DNA from: Osmia lignaria lignaria | Taxonomy: Eukaryota; Arthropoda; Insecta; Hymenoptera; Megachilidae | Length of the DNA stretch: 64,000 nt | Direction: 5' to 3' | Assembly: GCF_051020975.1 (NCBI RefSeq) | Contig: NC_135035.1 | Coordinates: 11,408,001 to 11,472,000, forward strand | Shown: positions 51,962 to 64,000 of the stretch, in pieces | How positions within the stretch are numbered: position 1 is the first letter of the stretch | Layout of the letters: the number at the start of each line of letters is the position of its first letter | Notes under the pieces: generated by a model | What the model was told of the DNA's origin: nothing | Seen by the model: only the letters and a program-made list of their open reading frames with translations | Database searches by the model: none | Program-made: the position numbers and the translations under genes

Positions 51962-52064
51962 TTAACCCTTTTGTGCAAAATCATTTCGGCAAACATACGG
52001 TGATAGCATTCGAAGTATTCATTTACACAATGCTTGCATTGTTTCAGAGTACTCAAAGGGTTAA
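51962..52064. mobile_element. piggyBac-type MITE flanked by TTAA
   Basis: TTAA at 51962-51965 and at 52061-52064 flank a 95-base body that begins CCCTTTTGTGC and ends ACTCAAAGGG, giving inverted CCCTTT termini. TTAA target duplication with CCCTTT-like ends is the hallmark of piggyBac-derived elements. An internal palindrome ACAATGC-TT-GCATTGT is also present. There is no transposase. It sits in the putative minus-strand 3' UTR-like zone. Confidence 0.7.
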
Positions 52065-55020
52065 GGTCGTCAGAGAATAGTCTCTCCCTAAACTTCTTCA
52101 ACCCCATCCCACCGAAGCTTACAGATGGTAGTAAGGATATTTTCCAAAGACAGACGTTCCCTGCTGGCGAGGAAAGTACATACACGAACTGATCTCAGGA
52201 AATTTGTCATTTTCGTAAACACGGTATGTACATCGTGGTAGTAGAGCGTATTAACAGCAGTGCACACCGAACATAGACGACAGCATAGCGTGAGTTCTCA
52301 GTGTTGAACAGTTCAGAGGCAAGTTTTCGTGTCTCTCAGAGTTACGTGTAGCTCATATTTCTGTACAACCAAAGCATTTAGGAGAAGCAAAGAGACAGTA
52401 TCTCGTGACAAAGTGGAAAGAAAAGGTTCGTGTTGATTCTTCAGCGCGGTAACTTCCATTTTAAGGGTAGATTTTCACAAGAACCCGCGTTGTTCGCATG
52501 AATCTCGAAGCTCGTATAAACTGTCGTCGCGCTCGTTTTTTAATTGAGGTTTTCTCGAGGTTCGCGTGTTAATTAATTTCACTCGTGGCAGTTACACTCG
52601 TCCAGTAGTACGCCTCCGTATAATTTTCGATTAGTCTGCAACAGTGTTATGAGCGGTGGCAAGGTGTGCACCGTGAACGAATGCGTTTTCACGCTCAATT
52701 AACCGCTCGTTATGTTCAGTACGCTTCGCCTGGTTCGTTGCTTTCCGAAGTATTCTCTACGATTAATTCAATCGCGATAGCGTGTCCGACATCGAATTTG
52801 CAACGAAAGGCAGTCAAGAAGGAAACGTTAATCGGAAACTTGCAACAAATAGAATTAATTTCCATTGAACGAGGCGATAGAAAGTTCAGCTGGCTGAAAA
52901 AGCGTGGGCTACCAAGGGTCATAGATCATTAAAATTCCGGTCAACCGTAAATGTTCGCTAATTGGATGCTCGCCGTGGGAGTAGCGCAATGGACACGTCG
53001 AATATTTCTACGGTCGCACGGCCAGTCGAGTGAAAATTTGCGAAACAATTAAGCGACCTGGGAGCAATTTACGCTAGGATACGTGCCACGTTCGACGCGA
53101 GTTGTCGCGGATAAATGTATCGTAAATAGTAGAATCTTTGACCACGTACCGTTTTGTTTTCACGTGTTACCTGTCTGTTGAAAATAAACGTGTCAGGTGT
53201 TTCCAGCGGGAAAATGCATGTACGATGAGTCGTGTATAGAGTACCTAGTGGTCGATAACAGGAACGACAGTAACATACGGCTTGTGAAACGGCTTGGTTA
53301 ACGCAAACGAGATGCGATAAAACTGGCTAGCGTCGAGATACACCAGTCTACTTTGCACCGTGTCGAAGGCTATGCTGGCTTATTATTTTCCAGAAATTAC
53401 GACGCGATGCAGGGGAAACCGTATCGCGTAAATATGATGAGAGCACATACGGTGAAATCTAAAATAGATCTGAAACTGCTTGAACTTTGTCTGCTGAAAT
53501 CGTTTTGCATGGCGAGGATTCGCCTTTCAAGCAAGTCGATAATTACTTGGCATGTTGCAGCTGCTCGTCGATAGCCTCTTAATTAGCCGCGAGAATGAGC
53601 AGCGGAAAAAGGCCGAGTGAGAGGACATTCGAACAATGAAATGGAAAAAATTCATCGTCCGGTAGAAGCGGATTTAATTTCCGCTCCGGTGGTAGGGCAC
53701 AAGCTGGTAACGAACTTCCTTAATGTTCTTACGGTTGCCTCTTGCCAGTATTTCGTGGTTGTCGTTCTAAGGAAATTATTTGTCATAGTTCTCACAGATG
53801 ATTCTACATTTTCGAATCGATGAAGATTTATTAAAATTAACCTTGACCCAAAAATTCAAGGTTCTTACACCCTGTTGTCTGAACGATTGACTGAAAACCA
53901 ACATCTGGTCGGGCCCACGTCCGTGCCAAAGATTACGATGTTCGATAAGTTTTTTATCAATTTTCTTGTAACTTTTCGTTCAATCGAGAAACTGAAGTGT
54001 GTCAGATTTTTCTATCATTTATCTCAATCTTTTTCGCACGATTTAGACCGCGTATCGTTTTTAGAAGAAACGAAAAAGGTTGACTCTTTGTCCCAGAAAA
54101 GTAGGGGATAGATGGCTCATAGCAAAATAGCTAAGATTCTCTTAATAGAGAAAAAAGGAATCCCTTGGTATACATAAGAGAAGAGTGAGTATAAGGCCAC
54201 CTGGCACCGTAAAAGCTCTCTAAAAGCTCCCATGAACGGCACAGATTTAACTCACGAAGAATCCTTTTCCGTCTGAGCGTGAAATACTCTTGAACGCTCC
54301 TTTTTGCAAAAAGCATAGGAGCATTTTAGTTAATCGCCAATATTTCAACGGAGAATTTAAGTGAAAAGTGTATTAACTAAAATAAAAAGTACACCTTTCC
54401 CGATTTTGTACGAGAAAGTAAGAAAGTCGAGGAAACGTTTCCTGACATTATCGTTCTAAACGATGCGCGTTTAGTGTCTTCATTAGTATGCACCCTGTAC
54501 GTCCAATCCTCTTTCCCAGCCTTGTAGGTGTCTGCGCTACCATTCCGCACGTCGTGAATCGTTTTTACGTAATCTGTTCCACAACGAACGAGACTTGCGA
54601 GCAACGAGATTCATGCGAACGTTTATTCAAGTATTTATTTATCGTTGCTTCAGCTTTTCACGATCGTTGCTTTTTAAACTGCGACATTGCGTGGCGATTT
54701 TTCGATCGCAAGATTACGTAGAACTTGATATGCTTCTCTGGATATCACACACGAGGATAATAAAAAGTGGCACGTGTCAAGTCTCGATAATATCATTGAG
54801 AAGTGTTACAGAAAGATATCTACTGAAACGTGACAGCGGGAAAGAGAGGTGAAAGATGTTCCAGTTAATTCAACCTGATCTATGCAGAAAGAGTTTGTCG
54901 ATCTTTCAAATCACGAAACAATCTGTGTCGTAGTATCAGCGTGATCAACGTCGTCGGACGCGAATGAGAAAACCGTGTTCGAGTTAGTCGGTTCTGCAAA
55001 TAAGATCTCGTCGATGTTAC

Positions 55021-55107
55021 CTTGCTCCTATTTCGGGGCGCGAAGTCCTCTTTGCTGGCCTTCCGTCGCTTATCCTTAAGGATCATTCTCGCCGCCGCGA
55101 ACGCCAT
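55021..55107 (-). CDS. Possible first coding exon of an unidentified minus-strand gene
   Basis: ATG (A at -3, G at +4) opens a 29-codon segment, MAFAAARMILKDKRRKASKE followed by DFAPRNRSK, that ends at a donor AAG|GTAACA in phase 0. The local sequence is more GC-rich than its surroundings and the residues look coding: a short hydrophobic start, then a strongly basic patch with a possible PKA/PKC motif RRKAS. I could not find the next exon to the left with certainty. Phase 0 would be compatible with the exon-like segment at 51578-51640, but a direct join would give only 49 residues. Family unknown. Confidence 0.25.
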
Positions 55108-58100
55108 TCTGCCGGTGCACTTTCCTTTCTTTTCCCTTCGTTTCTCTTTTTCGCAGCTTCGTCGGGCTCGACGGGAACACACACAATGAACCACAGCCTA
55201 GCAGGAAATTGCCGGTGATTCCCGATTCAGGATTCACGAAATTAACTAAGGTAGACTATTATTGCTTCTCGATCACACGGATTATCGTTGAATTACGAAC
55301 TCGCGATTCTACGATTTGATTGATTGAAATTGATGTAGATTGAAATTCGCGACGCTACTTTTGTACTACGAGATATCTACGATTCTTTCGTTTGCCCCTT
55401 TTCGTAATTATCACTTGACTAGAACTAATATTGACGTCGTCTCCTCTGGCCGCCGGCCTTATCGTTGACCTCTTCTACTTGCACCTGCCGTGTTTCACAA
55501 GCGCGACCAAAAAGACGAGATCTCTGAACACTATCGATTATGATTTTTTGGATATACACAGCCAATGGTTGCCTGCGGATTGACTAGACTCCGTTTCCTC
55601 GTTCCTCGAGTATTCTCTGGAAATTGACACCGTGGACGAGCGACGTTTCACGTCGCCGTTGGTATCTCTTTGTTCCTGTCGCTTCTGGTGTGTAGCTCGA
55701 TGACGGGCTCTCGCGAAAGCTCGACGAGAACATTTGCCTGTCGCTATGTCACCGTTATTTCCGGTAGATTCTTCGTCCTCGACGTTTCTCGATAAATACA
55801 ACGTCCCCTCTTATTCTCTCCTCTTTCCTTTTGTTGCGAGCTCGTCCGTTGTTATACGCTCCTTCAAACGACTACATTCCAAGCGATGCGAGCCGCGGCT
55901 GATGCTTCTTCATGGCTCGATCGATCGATCATTAGTTGTTGTAACAATGGCCATGAATCTAAAAAGAAAGGGGTTCGTTGATGGGCTGGATGGTCGAACA
56001 CCTAAGATCGACCCTTCTCAATCAACAGTGGTTTCAGACGAAAAAAAACCGGGATTGTATCAATTATCTTTAAAAAGTAGAGGATCATCTTCTCTCCTTT
56101 GATTTGTTGCCAGTACGCGTTGCCTTTTACCTTTCCTTTAGCCGGAGGGTTAAAACTAAGCGAAGATTTTCGCACTTGCGGTGTTGTTCGCTTTTCATGG
56201 GAGGGGGGAAAAAACGTTTAAACTGTGATAGGAGGAAGGAAAACGCGAAAACTCGAGGTTTGAAGTGTGCTTTGAAGAGGAGTCGACGAGCCTTGTTGAG
56301 GAGGATGAGAAGGAAAGTAGAATGAGCAGCGTTTGCGTCTGGCCAGAACCGCGAAACTTTTTCTAATTAAATTCGCTCGCTCGACGCCTAGATAGATTTT
56401 CGCGAAGGAAAACAAATCGACGCGAGGCAAAAGCGAGCCGTTTCCGCCCTGCTACGGTTTAGCGTAGTTTCGCCTAGGAAACGTAATGTTCGAGTGAGAA
56501 ACGAGCCTCTTGCGTTCCCCTGTTTGAAATAATTCACCGCGACGCCTGCACGGTTTCCGGGTTTCGCGCTTGAAACGTTATTTCGCAATTTACCCGTCCA
56601 ACGAGTTACAAAATAATTCAATTTGCACGTTAATAGCTCCGCTGCTCTGTATCCTGTTTAATTTAACACCGACTCGAATTTGCCGGATACGAAATGTCAT
56701 AGAAAAATTGTTCTCGTTCTTCTTTCGCTGTCGACATTTTTCCACGAACAATCAGTTTACACGGACTGAGTTTTTCTAGAAATATCGGGTCAGATGCGTT
56801 TTCCTGTAACGAGGCAAAAATCGCGCATTTCGAGCGGAACGTGTCACCTAAATGGAAGAAGTTTAAATCGATGCAGCGAACCGTGTTATTCGTACCTGAA
56901 ACAGCAACCAACGAACAATAGGTACCGACGAGTAGTTTTCCCTTGAAAAGCGTCGCACTCGAAACTACCCCGTGAAACGACAACATGTCCGGGTGAAATT
57001 AAAGTTTTCCTACGCTAGTCTAGTTCAGAGGATATGGTATTGCATGCCCTGACATCGCGCGCTAATAAAGGCTTTAAAAACTGTGTACGATAATACGTCA
57101 ACTAGCGACAGGGCAGTAAGATCGAATGGCGTTCGGATAACAAACCGGTGTAGCGTTTTACGTTTATAACGAACGATATAACGGGGCGAGAGAGAAGCGT
57201 AAAAGCTCCGTTAAAAATGCTATCTGACGGCCGTGTTGTTACAGGTTGCTTTTCGAGGCGTGGCCGCGCACGTACAGCTGGATCTACTTAATCGATTCCG
57301 CACAGGAAACCAACTGCGGGAGAAGCTATCAAATTGTTTAAACAGATACTCGAAACGAAATAACTCTAATTTTTTTTGTAGCTTCGCTATATGATTGCAT
57401 ACTCGATTGCTCGCTTAATTAATAGTCTTTCGATTTTCCGAGTTCTCGTGTAACGCTTAAATAAATTACACCCTCTATCGATCGAAATGTTGTAATCTAA
57501 AATCAGACACGCGCGAATGTATGTTTCCACGAATCGTATCTGACCTGACTTCTATCGCGGATGACACACCTAGGTGGATAGTATGTACAGTATTTTTTGT
57601 GTCGCGTAAAAATTCTAGTAACGTTTTCAATGAACCATTTTCAACTATTCCATGCTAAACTCTTTCCCGTCGTTTCCTTAGCTGAAGAAGAGATTCGATT
57701 TTCCTTGATCAGGATAACGATAGTTCGAACGACAGGAGTAATAACGTCGATAAGAGCAGCCCATTGAAACTCGAATGAGATTTCCCGAGAAGCAGTTTCA
57801 TTGAAAAATTGCAATTTCTGCCCTGTCCAGGGCTAACAGCCTCTCCTCGAGCAAACGATTTAATCGGGCATGCGTGTATCGACCGTCCTGCAATCATTCT
57901 CCTCTCGAAATTAAAATATCGGATTTCATCCTCCTACGTTTCGGGGTAATATTTCCTTCCGATCCATTGCCGATTTTTCCTCCCTTTAAATCGTGTCACG
58001 AGCCCGCCCCGTTCCGTCGGATCACGTCCACGAAAACGCTACAGTCGAAGCCGGCGAACTCGACACGATAAATGCGGTCGACCAACCGCGAAATCGGATC

Positions 58101-60430
58101 GTCGATAACGAACTCCTGGAGGAGAAGGTCCTGCGGAAATTCAGGAGATTATGCGGATATCGAGAAGTCTCGTTTTCACCGATGAGAAGTTTGTCCGTGT
58201 AAAAGAACGACGCGTTCTAACAGGGAAGATTAATCTAAACTTTGCCCTACTTCGAGGGGAACAAAAGTACCCTGGTTCCTTAAAGGGAGACACCGTTTTA
58301 AGGCCAATCACGTGGAGCCTAGTAAACATGATCGACAGGAAGATTTTTCACGCCAAACCATTTGATTTACCGTTTAAAAAGTTTCGAAAATGGGGGATGC
58401 CAATGAGGACTTGAAGTTCGGTACGAGTATCGAACATAGGGTGACCGAATGGGATCCTAACGAAAATTTATTTGCGCGTTATCTCGTCACAACGAATTTA
58501 CAATTACTTGCCACGCCAGTCACGATTCCCTCGTTTCATGCTCGTGTGTTACGTCGCGACGACCGTGGCGTCGGCCTCGCCCTCTGACGCAGCTTAAAAT
58601 TCGATTAACCCTTTCGATAGTACCACTATACTGGCTTCCCACTAAACGATTATTCGGGACAAAACGCCGCTCTAGCGGCCTTGTATCCGCTGAAGCAGCA
58701 GACACTCTAGATGTTGTTCGTACAAATAAAAATCACTTTATGATCGCAACTTACGCATATAGAATAGAATAAAGGATTACAAGAGAATCGATGTAATCTC
58801 AGACAGACGAGAAGCCACGGAAGCCAGACTGATGCTTGTGGTTGTAGCATTTAGGAGTTGCTAGAATCTTGGTATTACGAATGATCCTTCTAGTAGCGCT
58901 ACATTGTGAATGATGGTGGAAACAGTGTGGGTGGATAAACGCTTAACGCGTCAGGTTTGCACGGAAATTCGTCGATGTCCATTATTCAGCATAAAAAGAG
59001 AATGAAACGCGACGTTTTAATGGGTGGTGTTCGGTTCGTTACGCGGCCGTCGTTCATGTGTGTCACTCGGTTGCCGATGCAACCGATAAACGCGTATGCA
59101 CGTTGCTGGTATGCAGAGGAACCGAGTCACTGGGCTATCGATGGTGCGGCCCGTTGTTTAGGTTAACAGCCCCCAGTCACGCATTAGCGAACGGATCCCG
59201 CTATATCGCCCACCCTCTGTCCTTTCCTTCGACTCACTCTATTATTCGCTTTCTGCGTGCCTTCTCCGTTACGCCGTGTCCCTGACTTCGATCCGCATTC
59301 TCTGCCTCGGGTGAATAAAATTAACAAACACTGTCCTGTTAGCTAGCGAAAATCACTTGGCCCGATAATCTTTCACTTCATCCTCCTTTGGGAGACAAAC
59401 GAGACGGATTTGCCAGCTCGTTCCAATTCTTTAACGAACCCGATGCTTCAACCACGCGAGCATGTCACGGTTCTTTTAACGTTAGTGCGCTTTTCATTTT
59501 TATGTTCCCTTATATCTGATTACGTGACGTTCGTTTGTATAATTAACCCATAAATTCAATGCAAATTCTCTGTTCGGATAATGTAAGGAACGACATTCTT
59601 TCTCCGCAACGTCAAACTTTTAGATTTATTCCGCGAGTTTCGTGCAGTAGAGGTTTGCACAATTCAATACCCCATTGGGCAATTATTATTTTGTTACCCT
59701 AAACGATCGCAGCTAAACCACGTCTCAAAGAGTATTATCCACGTGAAGGAGCAATAATCACGCGTCGCAACGTAACAAATATTAAACGTCTTGAGTTGAA
59801 AAGTGCGAATTGAAACTCTCATCCTTTCTCAGCAACTTGTGCAATGGGACGTAAATGTGCCGAGACAAATTTCTGCCCGTTCGCACGAGCGAATTGCAAT
59901 TTTCTAGGGAGATCGGGTCTCGTCTGTTCCGTTCGAAACTTCCCGGTAAGCTGGTGATTAATAATGAAAACGACAAATCAGAAACGTACTGCTCTCACTC
60001 GACATCGCTTAGCGTTCATATTTCATCGAATCCGCCTTCCGGTTTCTCGGGAATCTCGGATGTAGGCTGAGTTCTCGGTACCTTATCCATAGATACCTTC
60101 CATAAAGCTATCTCTGCTTTAGTTCCAAGAACCGAGGTTCCGTACCAAGTCCCATACCATGAATGTTAATTTCATCATTTCCCATTTACATCATCTTGCA
60201 TTTGATAGCTGCGTAATTTCGTATCAGAGTATCCAAATGTAAAAGGTCATAAACGTCCATAATTTTCGTTCGGAAGGGGATGGCTTTTCGAGAGAAATCT
60301 TTCCGAAAATCGTGTCTTCCCCGCGTCCCGTTCCATCTTTGTTACTCCCGCGGGAACTTGGTGTGGAGGTAGTATTGATCACTCCCATGCTGCGCCCACC
60401 TCCACCCTCGACGTCCTCCGACCTCTGTTT

Positions 60431-60475
60431 TCCATCCTCCGTTCTGCATCCTCCGTCCTTTATCCTGCACCCTCT
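60431..60475. repeat. Short 14-bp minisatellite
   Basis: About three diverged tandem units of roughly 14 bases with the shared core CATCCTCCGT, within a pyrimidine-rich stretch at 60390-60500. Confidence 0.5.
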
Positions 60476-63400
60476 TCAATCCAACGTCCTCCGCTCTTCA
60501 TCTTTTCAGCCGTATCTTGCAGCCTGCGCCGAGTGTCGTTCGCGATACTGTCAAGTAAGATCTTACGCGATTATCGGCTAACGGCAATCAGTTTTCATGC
60601 TAAATTGCCGTTTTGGCAACGAACATCCGTCAGGTCAAAATCGAAGGGAGGAAAATTAACGTGGCGGAAAGGGGTGACGTTAACGGATGCTCGTAAAGAA
60701 CCGTCGCTCTGATGAAAAAATTTGGTAATCCCGAGCTGAATGGTAGACACCGCAGGCAGAAACCCGTTCGCTTTTCCACGACTCGCGTGCGTCAGGTTTT
60801 TGTAAGCCGTCCCTCAGCATTTCATAGCCGACGGCAAGCTCGCGTTAAATCCCTTTTTTTCAACGAAAATTTTTCACGAATTATGGGGCAGGCTTTGTTG
60901 CGACCGTAAAGCTAAGCAGTCCTCCATGAATACAAGAACAAGGATTAACGACTTGGAGCCGGCAAGGACTGTTCGCTGTGTAATCGATACACCGCCGGTG
61001 GATGATATCGTTCCGCAACCGAGACGCGAGATTTATGAGGCGGATTCGTGGCGAACAAATGCGGAAAGTGTACCGTTTTTCCCTTTAAACGCAGGTCCGC
61101 GGTGCTACATTATGCTACGTTGTTTCATCGAGTTGTTAGTTCGAGGACGTAGGAAAATACTCGTGGGGCGGTCGCGACGAACAGTTGATTTATGGAAACC
61201 GTCAGCGAGAAAGGATCCGAAGAAGCGTTTCGACGCCGACGATGCTGGAGCGTGGCCAACGATACGACGTAAAATTTCCGCGTTACGTATTACCGTGCTA
61301 CGTAAACGAATCTTCCGTGTACGCTGGACAGAGATCGACGAGGTTTACGTCGTATGTTTCGTCGACAAATTTTTTGAAACAAGAAGTGTCTGACGTCACG
61401 AAGAATGGATGAAGCTTACGCGAGGTGCAACGAAAAAACCGATTCTGGTCGAAGACAGTGTGCACCTGTTGCCATTAACAATAAAATTTCTCGGGAGGCT
61501 TAAATTAAACGAAACGACTTCCTAAATGTCGTTCTATTAAAACTACGTTCAATGTACATTTAACAACCCTTTAAATCCATTCGACAGAAATGAATTAACT
61601 AACTGAGCAAGTCATTAACTAACTATTTTAATTGTTTGTTTAATAATTTCACCGATTCTGTGGTCCCTCGGGGGACTACCTCCAAACCGATTGCAATCTC
61701 TCTTCGAACTATTTACAGAAGGGATTTACGCCGAAAAAGACCCGGTGTACGCGTGTAAAGGTGTGCGTGCGCGTGCGTACCATCCAGGTTCACGTCCTAC
61801 TTACGATATCGAACTGCAGGAGGGCAGGGCAACTCGTCGAAAACGTTCTGTCGTTCGCTATTTACCCGCGAACGCTCGAATGATCGTTCGTTTTCACGCT
61901 TTGACCGCTCGTCAAAGGAACGAGTTGGAAGCGGGGAAAAAAAAGTGCCAAGAACCGTTCGGGGATTCAAGTGGCGGAGAGCAACAGATTACCACGGTCT
62001 GAATGAGCGTATTCGAGATTAATTACGATAATGAGCAGGGATCTGCTCCGATCGACGGCCCCGTAGCTTTCATTGTAGGAAAAAAAAGTAATTTCGTAAT
62101 GCCTCTGGTGGCGGAAAATTACGCTGGAATACGCGGTTCAAGAATAAGGGCCTCGAGAAGAAGTAATCGAAATAATTGCACCAATTAGCGGTAGGCTCAT
62201 CCCAGTGGCGTAGGTAAAGCTTTTGCCTCGCAAGAATTTCTCATCGACAGAAGTAGAAGAAGTAGATGAAAAAGAAGAAAGGTAGTTGAACGATGGCCAA
62301 GTGGAACTGTATGGTCATTCAGGGTACAGAAAAGAACCCTGTAATCGTCTGGAACATAATGCTAAGGGTTGCAACGCAGGATAGCATAGTAACTCTGAAA
62401 GAAGCTGATTCCACGAACTCGTCCATTTACGAAATTGGAGCGCTTTCTTTAAGAATATCGTCTCTTTTAGTCATTGGTTCATTGCCGTCTGTTTTCCAAT
62501 CGAATACCCGACGACGAGCAGCAATAATTTATGAATCGCGATCGTTACAGTCGCGTCACCGTATCGATTTCAATTGCAATGAAAATTCGAGTGTCTGCTC
62601 GCGTGACCAGGCGTTCGCAAGAGGTTTCGAGTGATGCGAAAGCGGAAGAATCGGGGGGAGAAACAGTGAGAGGTCCGAAGACAGTGCAGACAACGAACGG
62701 AAGGGCAGGCAGGAAGCAAAGAGAAAAACGGGAGGGAGATACATCGCGAGGAAGCACGATTGTCGTGGTTATCGCTTGAATAAATCGAGCCTATTTTGAA
62801 CCAACTATACTTAATGCTTTTTTCGAAGCATACACGTTGAGAGAAGTTCTCGTTTGTCCTGGCAACCTTTGCATTATCCTCTAACAGCAGCGAAGAAAAA
62901 AAAATACCTCTCAAAGTGTACGTCGGGTCTCCTGGGAGTCTCGAAGTTCTTTTAAAAAGAACCTTGCCGCTCGTTTATTTCGCATGTTCCATCGGGCGCC
63001 ATTAAATCTCGGAAAGCTCGGGTATTGGGAAGAGCGTAACTTTAGAAACGATGGAGGGAGAAATTATTGAAAAAGTCCATTTTGCCTGCATCGATCTCCT
63101 ATCGAAGACTCTCCATCGCGTCATTTAATTCTTGCAAGGAAATTGTCGTTGAAAATTCAATCTCGTCTCTGCGAAACACTGTTCCTTTTTCCTCTTCCCT
63201 TAGAAAAAGCTACGAAGCTGTATCTCTCGATCCCTCAAGCCGAGAGCAAAGTGGAAGCACCCCAAGATCGTTCGGTGAAATATCATCGGGGTTTCTCAAG
63301 TAGCCCCTCCTGGTGTATCATTTCTGGCGATATTTCTACGGAAATCGCGTATCGTCAACGTGATAGTTTTACACAGGCATCGTTTGTCACTGTTCCTCTT

Positions 63401-64000
63401 TTCGTTACTAAACTTCACTCTTGAAATCGTTGACTAGGAATAAAAAGAGATTGAAGAAGAAACGAGAAATATTTTTCAATATCGTGCACGTTTGATGTAT
63501 CTGAAAGACGTTCAGAAATAATTCCTTATCGTGACACGCGTGGGTAGTTAGACTTCCAAAAACGGACGAGCCGTTGGTAAAAAATTCATTCGTCGACTCA
63601 CGCGACTGTCAATTTAGCTGGTATTTTCGCATGTTTTGCATTAGGGTCGAGCACCTTAAGGCGCGATCAATGGCCCTCGTATATTTCTCGTGCAGCTATG
63701 TTACGGTTTTCAGATACATATCTACCCCTCGGATCTTCACGCTGGATAATTAAAACATGCGGTTACAACGAGCTTCAGATTGCAAACGCGTGTAATCAAC
63801 TCCCTTGCCCTGTTTTTTTCGATGGGTAAAATCCTTCCAAGGGTAACTAAGAATCCTTCGCGGTTCATTCGCGCTTCTGTTTTCGAAATAATAACTTTAG
63901 AAGAGTTATTTCAAGGCTTTGTGCTTTAACAACGCTCGACACGCAATACCCGTATTAATTGCTATAATTTATCGCACCGGCAACAGGTTTGATTAGTGAC

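Larger units (their letters stand above)
48347..64000. other. Gene-poor right flank
   Basis: No recognisable protein domain occurs on either strand. Three items are listed separately: an exon-like segment at 51578-51640, a TTAA-flanked element at 51962-52064 and a possible first exon at 55021-55107. From about 50.9 to 52.4 kb the minus strand reads as U/C-rich sequence like a 3' UTR. The remaining open frames (for example 48391-48912, 60926-61393 and 62293-62634 on plus) have no signal peptide, domain or splice support. The region may be introns of a large gene extending beyond the right edge. Confidence 0.4.

Noticed and set aside
58605..58614. Single TTAACCCTTT ends, also near 4819, 12829 and 43620, as further piggyBac-type elements
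   Set aside because: No partner end in inverted orientation was found near any of them, so element boundaries cannot be supported.
60926..61393. 155-codon plus-strand frame with ATG
   Set aside because: No recognisable domain or splice context; a second overlapping frame is also open. Treated as chance.
1..64000. CRISPR arrays, operons, ribosome-binding sites or prokaryotic features
   Set aside because: No regularly spaced direct repeats; spliced genes, poly(A) signals and a TATA promoter show eukaryotic nuclear DNA.

Overview
This is insect nuclear DNA: short exons, canonical GT/AG introns, long gene-poor flanks and very frequent CpG. The gene set (a Buttonhead/Sp5-type zinc-finger factor, ERp44, a calmodulin-like gene and an insect troponin C) together with the CpG-rich base composition suggests Hymenoptera (bee, wasp or ant). 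That placement is inference from gene content and composition; no species can be named. Most long open frames here are chance, and the real genes had to be assembled from exons.

Layout. 1-14512: no supportable gene; purine and pyrimidine tracts and a perfect palindrome. 14513-15869 (minus): a two-exon Sp-family gene with a Buttonhead box and three C2H2 fingers, the only recognised gene between the left edge and 23.4 kb, so its surroundings may hold developmental enhancers. 23419-25779 (plus): a complete six-exon ERp44 gene with signal peptide, CRFS redox motif and C-terminal RDEL. 26.4-34.3 kb: an AT-rich stretch with two non-autonomous terminal-inverted-repeat elements (one carrying three tRNA-like 3' halves), a hairpin, a possible small secreted peptide, and probably the 3' UTR of the next gene. 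34273-41435 (minus): a calmodulin-like gene with four canonical EF-hands and two alternative N-terminal coding exons. 44651-47542 (plus): a TpnC25D-like troponin C with a TATA box. 47.5-64 kb: mostly non-coding, with a piggyBac-type MITE and two orphan exon-like segments on the minus strand.

The most interesting points are: (1) the divergently oriented pair of EF-hand genes, which share three intron positions and phases; (2) the calmodulin-like gene, where larger N-terminal exons sit at the place where calmodulin genes split off their start codon; (3) the tRNA-half inverted-repeat element; and (4) the uncharacterised secreted-peptide frame at 30.2 kb. Nothing here amounts to a multi-gene system such as a defence island or biosynthetic cluster.
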